Positions 50,448 to 60,335 of a stretch of DNA of 64,000 bases are shown piece after piece; the first letter of the stretch is position 1; every line of letters begins with the position of its first letter. Position numbers and translations under genes: made by a program. Origin of the DNA: Capillidium heterosporum (lineage: Eukaryota > Entomophthoromycota > Entomophthoromycetes > Entomophthorales > Capillidiaceae); NCBI GenBank assembly GCA_016630905.1, contig WBMQ01000003.1, positions 1 to 64,000 of the forward strand. The letters are read 5' to 3'. A model generated the notes under the pieces. It searched no databases, had not been told where the DNA came from, and saw only the letters and a list, made by a program, of their open reading frames with translations.

Positions 50448-52439
50448 TCAATCCCTCCTTGCCATATGGTAACAATGCAGCACCTCGAAAAAAGCTTGGC
50501 AAGCTTGGTACATGAGCTTGAGGTCCAAGCCCCTAAACTGACTCATATCAATTGAGTGTAGCTTGTTTAAATCGAGTTTAGATTCATCAATCTTAGACTT
50601 GAGGTTAAGGGACTTAAGTTTGAATTTGGAAAGTAAGGCCCCCGTCAAAAAGGTCTGTAAATTGAAGGTGGAGATGGCCCGGTTGTGGATGAAGGATATG
50701 CGGCTCGTCACCAATTCGAGCACAAGGTCGAGGTGGTAAGTGGGAAAGTGCATCTGTACGGTACCATTGCTGAGTATGTACGTTTTGCCTACCTTGCTTT
50801 GAAACAATTTGAGCAAGTAAGTTGCCGTAGAAATTTCATCAGGCTTGAAACCGATTGGATTAAGTTCTTCAGTAGCTAGGCAAATCCCTTTTTGGTCAGC
50901 GAGGAGTTTGGTAAAGTGGTCGAAAGTGAAGTAGTCGGTAGGGCTGTTATTACGCAACCTTTCACAAGAGTGATGGCTGCCCCAATACCTGGTTGTAGAG
51001 TCGGGAAGTTTGCGGTAAGCTAAGAGGGTAGAAGTTCTGGGCTTACCTATTATAGTTTTCAAGGTGCCATAGCAAACACCGTGGATACCGTTGGAAAGCT
51101 GAAAGGCTATGGATGCATCACCAACCAATTCTACCGACTTACTGACGAAGATGGGAGGACTTGATTTTGAGTTGGTGAACGAGTAGACAACTGAATCGGG
51201 GGTTTCAACTAGCTTTCGTAGGAGATCTGCAATAGAATCGGTAGAATTTCTTAACATATCTACTATTGAAGTTATCTCTATCGAACAAACTTTATTGGCT
51301 ATTTCTAGGCTCATGTCTTGGGTGGTGGAGGTTGAGGAAGTACTAAGATGAGTTTCATTTTTATTGAAACAAATACCGGGGTTCTGGAAAAGCTCAAGTG
51401 ATTCCTTTATCTGCTTGCATTTGTTGATCTCTTCTATAGTGTTGATCTCAGTTTCCTTGAGATCTAGCAAAAATGTAACTAAAACTAAATTCTTCAAAAA
51501 AAGCTTACCTTCATCCGGCTCAGCGATGGGTAGCAACTTTCGAATATCCAAGGCCTCAGGAATGGCATGGTCTTTTAGGAAGGGGTGGTCCCGCAGGCCT
51601 TTGTAATCGGGTCGCTTTGTAGGATCAGCCTGAAGCAGTTGCATGATGAAATCTCTGCCGGTCAAGGATACGCAAGGGCTGTCTGGGAATTGGTACGTAG
51701 ATTTAACTATCTTGGAGAAGAGGTCGCTAGTCCTCTTGGATGCAAAAGGAGTCTGTCCAAACAACCCTATGTAGGCTATTATACCTACGGCCCACAGGTC
51801 GACTTCAGCTCCATGTCCAGATTCCATTAGAACTTCGGGGGCAATGTAGTTGGGCGATCCACACCGAGTCCTGCGCTTTTTGCGGTCACTGGTGATTTCA
51901 GCTGAGAGTCCAAAGTCACCAAGTTTGACCTGGCAATCGGATGTTAAAAAGAGGTTGGCTGGTTTCAAGTCGCGGTGGATATACCCCTTGTTGTGCAAGT
52001 ATTCAAGAGAATTGAGAAGCTGACTGATGAAGAACCGAACGTCATCCTCGCTTAACTTGGAGCCTCGCTTTAGTAGATCATTCATAGTAAACCCGTCGAC
52101 GAGTTCCAACAGTAAATAAAAGTAGTTTTTGTCGGAAAAGTAGTGGTAAAGCTGTACGATCGAGTTGTGCTTCATCTTTCTCTGTATGCTGATCTCCTTA
52201 TTTAATTGAGCCAGGTCCCGTTCCTTCATCCTTTCTTTAGGCACTGCTTTGAGACAGTACTGGACATTTGTCTTGAGGTCGGTGTACAGGTAGCAGATGC
52301 CGAAGGCACCCTCCCCTAAAAACCGACCCTTTTGGAGGTGGTAGCTACCTTCGATAATCTCCTCACTCAGATCATGAATACTCTTAGGTACGACTTGGAA
52401 CGTAGTGCGAATTCGTTCTAAAGTTGTCGTGCTAATCAT
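50448..52439 (-). CDS. Polo-like kinase with divergent polo boxes
   Basis: Ser/Thr kinase of the cell cycle. From ATG 52439: kinase domain at ~33-290 with GEGAFG, Lys in YCLKAVPK, HRDLKPANLFL, DFGLS, a Cys-Gly-Ser-Pro-Asn-Tyr-IAPE activation end and FGQTPF, all polo-like. An in-phase 45-nt segment (~51511-51467, GTAAGC/GCTAG) after PDEG is probably an intron, leaving ~648 residues. The C-terminal half has two polo boxes; the second reads ILSNGTVQMHFPTYH. Compared with human PLK1 the first box has KSVELV where KWVDYS carries Trp414, and the second has YHLDLVL where DHTKLIL carries His538 and Lys540, so two of three pincer residues look replaced. Divergent from thiamine pyrophosphokinase across ~490 bp. 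Confidence 0.9.
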   Translation of the reverse strand: MISTTTLERIRTTFQVVPKSIHDLSEEIIEGSYHLQKGRFLGEGAFGICYLYTDLKTNVQYCLKAVPKERMKERDLAQLNKEISIQRKMKHNSIVQLYHYFSDKNYFYLLLELVDGFTMNDLLKRGSKLSEDDVRFFISQLLNSLEYLHNKGYIHRDLKPANLFLTSDCQVKLGDFGLSAEITSDRKKRRTRCGSPNYIAPEVLMESGHGAEVDLWAVGIIAYIGLFGQTPFASKRTSDLFSKIVKSTYQFPDSPCVSLTGRDFIMQLLQADPTKRPDYKGLRDHPFLKDHAIPEALDIRKLLPIAEPDEGKLFLKNLVLVTFLLDLKETEINTIEEINKCKQIKESLELFQNPGICFNKNETHLSTSSTSTTQDMSLEIANKVCSIEITSIVDMLRNSTDSIADLLRKLVETPDSVVYSFTNSKSSPPIFVSKSVELVGDASIAFQLSNGIHGVCYGTLKTIIGKPRTSTLLAYRKLPDSTTRYWGSHHSCERLRNNSPTDYFTFDHFTKLLADQKGICLATEELNPIGFKPDEISTATYLLKLFQSKVGKTYILSNGTVQMHFPTYHLDLVLELVTSRISFIHNRAISTFNLQTFLTGALLSKFKLKSLNLKSKIDESKLDLNKLHSIDMSQFRGLDLKLMYQACQAFFEVLHCYHMARRD

Positions 52440-52932
52440 TCTGATGTTCTGGTTGAATCGGCGGTAGTTCTGAAATGAAAATTTCTAAAGCTTGTCAAAA
52501 ACTTGATGATGCCCACTATTTGTTCACCAACTAATTTGAGCAAGCTGCAAATTTCCCATTGATTCCATTGAATCAAGTTGAAAGCTGTAGAAAGATATCA
52601 AAGAGCATGGCAGTGCTTTGTGTTTACTTGTAAAAAATATTCCTATATCTCATGTCCTTTATATCAGGACTTGAAAGTGCTGTATGAGTTTAGTAAACCA
52701 ATATGGATATGTTTCACATATGTGCTATTTCTAACTATACAGTTGCATTTTATCCGGAAAACTTTCATTTTGTGAATAGGATTAAATTGCGTCATCCCAA
52801 ATGGTCACTCCTATTCAGCCTCCAATCTGAATTAGAATAAGAGCATCTCAAAAACGTTTCGCCTATTTTAATCTAACCTAGCGGCCACCAAGTTACTGCC
52901 TGACAACCAAATTCGCATAGCTAACAAGAATT
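52440..52932. promoter_or_regulatory. Shared divergent promoter region (kinase / TPK)
   Basis: 493 bp between two start codons pointing away from each other, so both promoters must lie here. A short frame at 52578-52775 is not considered coding. No specific factor site is claimed. Confidence 0.5.
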
Positions 52933-53940
52933 ATGAGTGAAACTACAACAATTGAACACGACCTGACCCAGTATTTTAGCTTACAGCATAGCCAAACTTC
53001 AAAGTCCAAGTACGGATTGATAATCTTGAATCAACCTATAAAATTCGATGCAACTTTTAAGCAGCTTTTCGAAAGAGGTATACTTTATAGCTGTATATTG
53101 ATATTAATTAATTTTTAAAGCTAAGGTGAAAGTATGTGCCGATGGAGGTGGTAATCGGCTCTTTGACACTTTAGCAGAATACAGAACTACAACCGATTTA
53201 GAACAAGATGTCTTTCAAAAGTAATTTATCTAAATAGTACATTTATTTATATTATAGGTATCTACCAAATAGCATAGTCGGAGATTTTGATTCTTTGAGG
53301 CCAGAAGTAAACCAGTTTTATTTAGGGGTACTCCTGCTCTCAAAAACAAGATTAAAGCTGAAAATTTAATATAGAAAGGTGTTGAAGTTGAACAGGTGAG
53401 TTCCCAGGATAGCACTGACCTATTCAAAGCTTACAACAAATTGAAGCTGATAGAAGCTACATTGAAGTTACCAAAGGTAATAGCTATCTCTTTAACCCAC
53501 CTCTAACCTATAAAAGCTAACTTTGATTATCTACGGGGGCATCGGAGGACGTTTCGACCATACGATGGCCACCATAAACTCTCTATTTGAAATCCAAGCT
53601 GAACGATCGGTACTAGTATTGACACCAGAAAACTGTGTTGTTCCTCTAATTAATGATACCAACGTCCCAGTCCGCCATACCATCAATATGGAGGGATGTA
53701 AGTTTGGAAAGAACTGTGGTGTAGTACCGTTTACCGGGCCCATGACCATAACAACCAAGGGCTTAAAGTGGGATATGGGTACCTTATTTTAAAAAGAAAT
53801 TGTACTAATTAATGTTAGTGGACCAGGAAACTAAATTTAAAGGTTTGGTCTCAACTTCCAACTACCTGCTTGGCAATGAAGTTTCAATTGTCATCGAGCC
53901 AACTTCAGAGAGATTAGTCTGGGGGAATATTTACTGTTGA
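52933..53940 (+). CDS. Thiamine pyrophosphokinase
   Basis: Transfers pyrophosphate from ATP to thiamine to make thiamine diphosphate, the cofactor of OGDH, pyruvate decarboxylase and transketolase; cytosolic. Six exons, 52933-53077, 53121-53220, 53258-53327, 53375-53476, 53517-53778 and 53819-53940, splice in phase to 266 residues, the usual size for THI80/TPK1. Motifs: CADGGGNRLFD, IVGDFDSLRPE, SSQDSTDLFKAY (metal- and ATP-binding), YGGIGGRFDHTMATI, and a C-terminal thiamine-binding domain with TTKGLKWDM and LVSTSNYL. The last intron (53779-53818) ends at TTAG to give WDMVDQETKFKG. Ends 98 bp from the convergent next gene. Confidence 0.95.
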
Positions 53941-54038
53941 AGTTTTGGAAACTTAAATAAATGGTTGTATCTAAATATTTATTGATATATTTTTACAACT
54001 ACTAGTAGCAAAGGATAAGCAATACTTTACCGTTTGAG

Positions 54039-55196
54039 TTATTTGGACTTCCTCATTATTTCCTCGAGTTCTGTATCAAGAAGGAAAAGTAGATCTTTAG
54101 CTTTGGAGTCGAGCTGGGCTTCGACACCTTGGAAAGTATCTCCGAACCATTCGGTCAATTCGGCTCTAGCTGAAGTAGCACTATAACCGCTGTTGTCGAG
54201 GTAGTTGCTGTAGTTTTGAATCTTCTCGTCCCTGGTTTGATCCATCAGATTTTGAGCCCATCTACGGTCCTCTTCGAAAGCCAGCTGAGCCCTTTCAACT
54301 TCGGTTTGAATATCTACGTCCGTGTGAAGTTTGATTTTACTTGCTGTGTCGACGTCAGCTTGAGTTTGAAAGTGTTGGGAATCATCCATAAGCTTATCAC
54401 CAGTCTCTAAATATTCCTTTACGTTATCAGCTAAGTGTTGCAGGCTCTGGACGTGGTTGAAGTAGATGTAGTGGTCCAGTTTAGGTTTCCATAGCCCGAA
54501 CTCAACTTCCTCGTGATCGGCTAGAGCACGCTTTCCGGCTTCGAGAATTTCATTGTCGGAATTTTTCAGCAAAGTCTTGGCTAAACTTACAGGTGATGTC
54601 AACTTTTCGGCCTTGCACTGTTGTTGGAGTTCTTGAATCTCTGACACGTCAACTATTGGATATTTGGGATCTTCGTTTACTAAACCAGCGTCCTTATTGG
54701 AAATTTAGTAACCCGAACATTTTGAATAAATTTATTACTTGTATCTTGATTGCCTCGGCATAGTTACTAAATTAAAGAGAAAGATTAATAATAACTATTA
54801 CTTCCACACTTACTCAAAGTTCTTTTGGCACGATGTAGCATACTTTACATAAGCGCTGTTTCTAAAATCTTTGAATGACTCTTCGAGTTGGTCTTTAAGT
54901 TCATCTGAAATATAATTCTAAACTAATTAGAAAATACTTAAAACTATACTTACTTTGTTCGAAAAGCTATCTCCAACTCGATTTCCTGATAAGATCTATT
55001 AAAGTAAAATAAATATATGCTTTAGTGGCTGATGTACCTGCTGCTCCTCTTGCTTTATTTCTACTTTGCTCTTGAAATTGAAAATTTTATCTTCAGTCAA
55101 AACATAGTCAGAGATAATACTAGGCAATTCTTCCCAGTTGTAGGCTAATAAGCTGGTGCTCTTTACTTGATTTAAACTATTAGGTTCATTAAACAA
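54039..55196 (-). CDS. Unknown helical (coiled-coil) protein with a 13-nt microexon; 5' end unresolved
   Basis: Not recognised. Phase-consistent exons from the 3' end: 54692-54039 (217 residues), 54766-54739 (28 nt), 54904-54814, a 13-nt microexon 54966-54954 (reads LFEQ), and an exon ending at 55038 whose start lies upstream of ~55190. No ATG was found in the frame of that exon, so a first exon is missing. The product is charged and helical (EIKQEEQQ, DELKDQLEESFKDF, then QTEVERAQLAFEEDRRW) with no membrane segment or enzyme motif. Its start lies ~300 bp from the divergent DONSON-like gene, so they may share a promoter. Confidence 0.6.
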
Positions 55197-55482
55197 AATT
55201 CATTAAATGTAATTTTACTCTAAATCTCGATTTTTAGAATGGCGTATATTTAATTGAGGCTTTATGGATATCTAAAATGGATAAAGTTAGCATATTTAAG
55301 AGTAAATATAAGCAGCTTGCTTTTAAATTGTCTTGTATCCCCAAGAACACTTCATGTGGTCTTAAATTATTCGATCTAGTTTCCGTCTTCATACTGCTTG
55401 CTGAATTCTTAGAAAGCTTGATTGAAATTTGACAAACTTCACTTTTTGAACTTTCAATTTTTCATGTTTGTATCAAAAGATT

Positions 55483-57151
55483 ATGTCACAGCCCAAGCTA
55501 CAGAGTATATCCACATCTTAACCGTTATATTAACTTAATTGTTAAGGTAGGAGATCCCTACCCATACTAAAACGAAGTAGAGAAGTAGATAACGAACAAG
55601 ATTTTAAAGTAATTTTTACCAACTTGGTAATACTTACCAGATAGACAACTTTTGAACTTCCTATAGATTTGACTATCAAACGTGGCTTCACCATTGAATC
55701 CTTTGAAAATCTGGACTTTGCTGGCTTCGATAAGGTTACCGACTATTTTGGTTCCATTTTCTTTATGGCAGATGCTCCGTTGGTACCAACCCACTTTTTG
55801 AATGAGCACCCAACTGATGCACTTGCTTCATATCCGCTACAAAATGAAGAGGAGACATCTGAATCGATAATTGTAAGTCTAAATTGATTTTTTAGGTTAA
55901 TTTTATTATAGTCTCAGTTATGTACTCAATTGGCAACCTACACCTACCCTCAAAGAGGACATCCAAGATTTTCGAGAGATATGGTAGTATCAATTGTCAC
56001 TACCTTGGACCGAAAGAAGAATAAAAGGAAGTTGAACAACGAAGATTTAGATACCTTACGAGTCTTTTCAGAGTATGTGAAGGAGTGGTAAGTTTTTAGT
56101 TTTTAGTTTTTGTTAATGTAGAGTAGGAATGCAAGTTTCTTAAGCCTATACAACATGGTCAACATGGACTTAGTCCCATACTTTTACTACTACAGCGAAG
56201 TTTGTACAATAGTCTTCATGTCTTCAAAGTTTCATAGAGAGCTAGTCAACTTAGGAGATGAGTTACTAGCATTTGTCTATATAAACGACGCCGAATCAAA
56301 TTTTCTGAGAAAGTTACGCGAAGCAGGTAATTTCAACTTTAGCAACAAAGATATTAAACAAAGCAGATATTCAGTTTGACTTCAAGCCCTACAATAACTA
56401 TCGACCGGAGAAGATGAGCAGGTAAGCTTTGATTAAGGTCCTATATTTAACTCTACAAGCTTCTATTCAGTTCTGCCTGAACTGACGAAGCCAGGTCTCA
56501 ACCCCGAACCTGAATCCCGTCTACTAATTAGTGGCAAGCCTGACCTAGACAAACTAGCCAGCTTTATTTTAAAGTGGCGCAGCCCAAAGTTAGAAGACTA
56601 TGTCACCAACCTCCCCCAACTCATAGCACCTACAAGGTTCGCCAACGCCGACATGGAGATCCCCCACGTAACTTAGTTTATCCGGCTTCTAACATAACTA
56701 GTTTGAATATATCAAAGCGCGACCCTTCAAGCCAGCTTCCGACCCGTTCAGCCAGGACTTTCAGAAGGCCATCAAGAACTATACGGTCAAAGTATCGGGG
56801 CTGATATTACCGACCGCACTGCGAAACTTTTTACAAATATTTGTCGATGCCAAGCACAAAGACTCTAATGGTTCAGGTGAGCCACTTCAATTCGATGTCA
56901 AAACTGGGCTGCATGAAGAGACCTGTGGGCTATTTGGAAGATGGATGTTCGATGACAAAGCTAGTGATCCAAAAGCAGGTATCAATACTTCCAAAAAAAC
57001 AAAGGTATCTCGGATTGTGGAACTAATGAATGAGTTTAAGGAGCATGCATATCAGCCCAACTTAGTTCGATCCCAACTTGTAGCTCCTGTATATTTGAGC
57101 AAGTTTCAGTTTGTAGATGGTAAGTTCAAATGGAAGTGCAAGGAAGAATAA
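55483..57151 (+). CDS. DONSON-like replication factor
   Basis: Eight exons (55483-55504, 55547-55608, 55645-55872, 55912-56087, 56127-56326, 56364-56421, 56460-56667, 56702-57151) splice in phase to 467 residues. DONSON proteins help load GINS to form the CMG helicase at origins and protect forks. Seen here: a basic N-terminus (MSQPKLQSRRSLPILKRSRE), an aromatic segment LATYTYPQRG, then FLSLYNMVNMDLVPYFYYYSE with a following beta segment ending FVYIN and LRKLREAADIQFDFKPY, which matches in order the plant and animal DONSON block (FRSLYYLLR...FYVC...L...GI.FSLP). A late segment KVSGLILPTALRNF resembles the family's C-terminal region. Assignment is from remembered family patterns, so moderate. 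Confidence 0.6.
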
Positions 57152-58244
57152 GTGGGTATTCTGAAAAGCATTTTAAAAGTTTTAATAAAGATATACATAT
57201 TTGAAATTTGAGAAGGTTTTTGTTGGTGGCTATACCGTATTTATAGTCATCTTTGTATTTATATGTATATTCTTGGTAGCTTTTTTAGAATATAATAAAC
57301 ATGCCTCAAGTATCTGTTATTGTTGGTTTTAAATCCATATATGATGATGGTCTTCAGTCACCAAAGTATACTGATAACCAGCTTGAGTGCCATATATGTT
57401 AAGCCTAAATCACAATACAGTACTCGAATGAAAAATAAGTGTAATAAAAGATGTAAATATAGTATCCTTATTGATGAGCTATATCCATCATGTATGTTTA
57501 TACAGGTTAACAAACTATTCAAAAGTGCATATCTCTGCTCTAGCTACACTATTTCAATAAAGTAGCTTATAGTAGGATGCATTATACTAGCGGTAAATAG
57601 TCCCGATGCAGAGTTAGAGAGATATCCCTTTGAGAATGACGCTGCACTAATCGAACTACTATTCCTTCCTATTTCTAACATGCTTCAAATTTTGTTTGAA
57701 TTAATTAATTTATAAGGTGTCTGAATTCAGTTGAAATTGTCGCCAAATATCTTTTTTAATACACTATGAATATAACTATGGAAATGTGCAAGTTCAATTT
57801 GGCTATTCAATATCCAGCGCCTTCTTTTAACGATTTGGTACACTTTGTATTTGATTTATATCAATTTAAAAGTCATTCTGATTTGCTCAAAGGTTTACTA
57901 TGCCAGTTAGAAAAATACATCGGCACTACATTCGATCAAGCTCATCAAAGTTCTTAGGAGCTATAACCGAATTTGATGCTCGTTTTCATAAGAAATTGCT
58001 TATCATTTGAGAAAATCGATAAATTTATTTTACAAAAGCATACGGCAACGCTATAAAGGTGTTGACAATTTGATAACACTATCTATAAATTAAATTTATC
58101 CATATTAGTATAGGAAAATCATAATGAAGGACATCACGATATACTTGATATCCCATATTGCTGCGAAGGCTTTATAATAGAAAGGGCACCGTTAGTAGCA
58201 CGAGCTAGCAGTTTTTTATTAAATCTCATAACAAGCTATCCAGA
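57152..58244. other. Spacer before the Kunitz gene
   Basis: About 1.1 kb. A plus frame at 57766-57957 (63 codons, F-D-L-Y-rich) faintly resembles the decayed coding region at 61.6-63.2 kb in its style but is not supported as a gene. The right end is the promoter of the Kunitz gene. Confidence 0.4.
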
Positions 58245-60335
58245 ATGCGGTGCAACTATGGCTTCTACGTATTAGTCCTAGTAGGACTACTCAATCCAGC
58301 AATTGCCAGTGAAAACCCATGCAGTCGAAGACCTAAGAACAACATCTTTTGCATAGTAACCCCAGGCAAAACCACTACCGGGTACCGCTTTGACGGTAAG
58401 AAGTGTATTGAATACCAGCACAAGGCATGCTATGGAAATAAAGTGTTTGACAATATGGATGAATGTGCCGCAAAATGTGGTGGCGATAAATCATCCCCGT
58501 CTAGTCCCGGTGACAAGAAGCCAAGTGATTCCAAGGATACCGATGGTAAATCGAAAACCGATCCAAAGAATAAAAATTCAGGCAAAAAGAGTGGAGAGTT
58601 GATCAAATCCAAATACCTGGGTGAGGAGGGAACCAAGGATACAAAAAATTCCGAGGGGCACGGCAAGGAAACTCCTGAACTGATCAAAAAGGTCGAAGGT
58701 AATCTCAAGGAGGTCGGGACTAAGGTGAAGCACTTCTTTGACGGTCTTAAGCATAAAGGGGATAAAGAGCCCAAGCCAAAGGATGGTACCAACTCTCCCA
58801 AAAAGAACGACTCCAACTACGGAAGTAAGGATGGATCTAAAGATTCCAAGGATGGGGCACCTGGACCAATAAAGGAGGTTGGTAAGGATATCGACAGCAC
58901 TCTAAAGGAGGTTGGCCATCATGTTGGCGATACTCTAAAAGAAGTTGGAGGTAAAGTGAAGCACCTCTTTGACGGTCTTAAACACAAAGGAGACAAGGAA
59001 TCCAAACCTAAGGATGGTAATGACGGCAAGGATGATACCAAATCTCCCAAGAAGCACGATTCCAACTATGACGGTAAAGATAGGTCCAAAGATCCTAAGG
59101 AAATATCCAAGCCAATTAAGAAGATCGACGAAACTTTGAAGGAGGTTGGTAAAGAAGTCGGGGGCAAATTGAAAGAGGTTGGAGGTAAGGTCAAAGACTT
59201 CTTCGACGGTCTCAAGCACAAAGACGGGAAGGAGCCAAAGCCCAAAGATGGAAAGGATGGTACCAAGCCCCCTAAGGAGCACGACTCCAATTATGAAGGC
59301 AAGGATGGATCCAAAGATCCTAAAAAGATTCCTGAACCAGTGAAGAAGATTGATGAAACTTTGAAGAAGGTTGGTAAAGAAGTCGGTGGTAAGTTGAAGG
59401 AGGTCGGAACTAAGGTCAAGGACTTCTTCGACGGTCTCAAGCACAAGGATGGCAAGGAACCCAAGCCTAAGGATGGAAAGGACGATACCAAGCCCCCTAA
59501 GAAGGACACCAAACCAAAGGATGGATCGAACGGCAAAGATGGCTCATCAAAACCTCCCAAAAAAGACAAAAATCCAAAGGGCGACAAAGACGAATCGAAA
59601 GGCAAATATGAACCAAAGGAGCCTAAAGATAATACAAAGGATAAGGATTCGGGATCAACAAGCCTAAGGATAAGGGCGACAAGAAGCCAACTGAAATTCC
59701 AACCAACCCTACCACCCCCAAAGACAAGGATGACAAGAGTAAGGACGGTAAAGACAAAAGCCCCGGCGAGAGTAACCCCAAAAAAGCCGGTCGATATTCA
59801 ACTAAACCCACCGAACCTAAAGGTACTAACGATGGTAAGGGATCGGACAAACCTAAAGATGAGAGTCCTAAGAAACCTATCGAAATACCTAACGGCTCTG
59901 ACAAGGATGGTAAAGGTAAACACGAACCTAAGGAACAACCAAAGGACGGTAGTGAATCTAAACCTAAGGAGAGCACTGATGAATCAAAGTCCAAGGATGG
60001 TAGTGAATCGAAGCCTAAGGATGGCAATGGTGAATCCAAGCCCAAGGATGGTAAGCGGTGAGTCGAAACCCAAAGACAACGGTGAGTCCAAACCTAATGA
60101 TGGTACTAGCGAATCTAAGCCAAAGGATGGCGGTAGTGAAAAGAAACCCGAAGAGAAACCTGATTCCAATGGATCAACGGACTTGGACTCGGATTTAGAC
60201 CTGGATAACATCGACGTAGCTAACCCCAACAACAAAGATGCTACTGGTAAAAAGTACAGTGATACCAAGTACCAAACCAAAAAGTACAAGACCAACAAGT
60301 ATCCTACCCCCTACCCGGTAGCCCCCAAGGCCTAG
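58245..60335 (+). CDS. Secreted Kunitz-domain protein with long Lys/Asp/Pro/Gly repeats, two frame breaks
   Basis: Residues 1-22 form a signal peptide (FYVLVLVGLLNPAIAS). Residues ~25-80 are a Kunitz/BPTI-type domain: six Cys in C-x9-C-x17-C-x7-C-x11-C-x3-C with GYRFDGKKC, CYGN and F before the fifth Cys; the residue after the second Cys (P1) is Ile, so any serine-protease inhibition would be of an elastase/chymotrypsin-like kind (inference). A hydrophilic tail follows with four tandem units of 77, 78 and 75 residue spacing (DGLKHK at about 58740, 58971, 59205, 59430), each an amphipathic LKEVGxxVxxFFDG helix plus KPKDG stretches. From ~59652 to 60053 the frame is wrong (one base missing, then one extra); the other frame keeps KPKDG composition. 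Extracellular. Confidence 0.8.
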   Translation: MRCNYGFYVLVLVGLLNPAIASENPCSRRPKNNIFCIVTPGKTTTGYRFDGKKCIEYQHKACYGNKVFDNMDECAAKCGGDKSSPSSPGDKKPSDSKDTDGKSKTDPKNKNSGKKSGELIKSKYLGEEGTKDTKNSEGHGKETPELIKKVEGNLKEVGTKVKHFFDGLKHKGDKEPKPKDGTNSPKKNDSNYGSKDGSKDSKDGAPGPIKEVGKDIDSTLKEVGHHVGDTLKEVGGKVKHLFDGLKHKGDKESKPKDGNDGKDDTKSPKKHDSNYDGKDRSKDPKEISKPIKKIDETLKEVGKEVGGKLKEVGGKVKDFFDGLKHKDGKEPKPKDGKDGTKPPKEHDSNYEGKDGSKDPKKIPEPVKKIDETLKKVGKEVGGKLKEVGTKVKDFFDGLKHKDGKEPKPKDGKDDTKPPKKDTKPKDGSNGKDGSSKPPKKDKNPKGDKDESKGKYEPKEPKDNTKDKDSGSTSLRIRATRSQLKFQPTLPPPKTRMTRVRTVKTKAPARVTPKKPVDIQLNPPNLKVLTMVRDRTNLKMRVLRNLSKYLTALTRMVKVNTNLRNNQRTVVNLNLRRALMNQSPRMVVNRSLRMAMVNPSPRMVSGESKPKDNGESKPNDGTSESKPKDGGSEKKPEEKPDSNGSTDLDSDLDLDNIDVANPNNKDATGKKYSDTKYQTKKYKTNKYPTPYPVAPKA
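58710..59475 (+). repeat. Four tandem ~230-bp coding repeats
   Basis: Within the Kunitz protein, units beginning at the (H/D)-F/L-F-D-G-L-K-H-K motif start at 58731, 58962, 59196 and 59421, spacings of 231, 234 and 225 bp, all multiples of three. Each unit has the same order: FFDGLKHK, KEPKPKDG, PPK..DSNY, GKDGSKDPK, KKIDETLKEVG, GGKLKEVG. Units 3 and 4 are the most alike, suggesting recent duplication. Confidence 0.9.
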
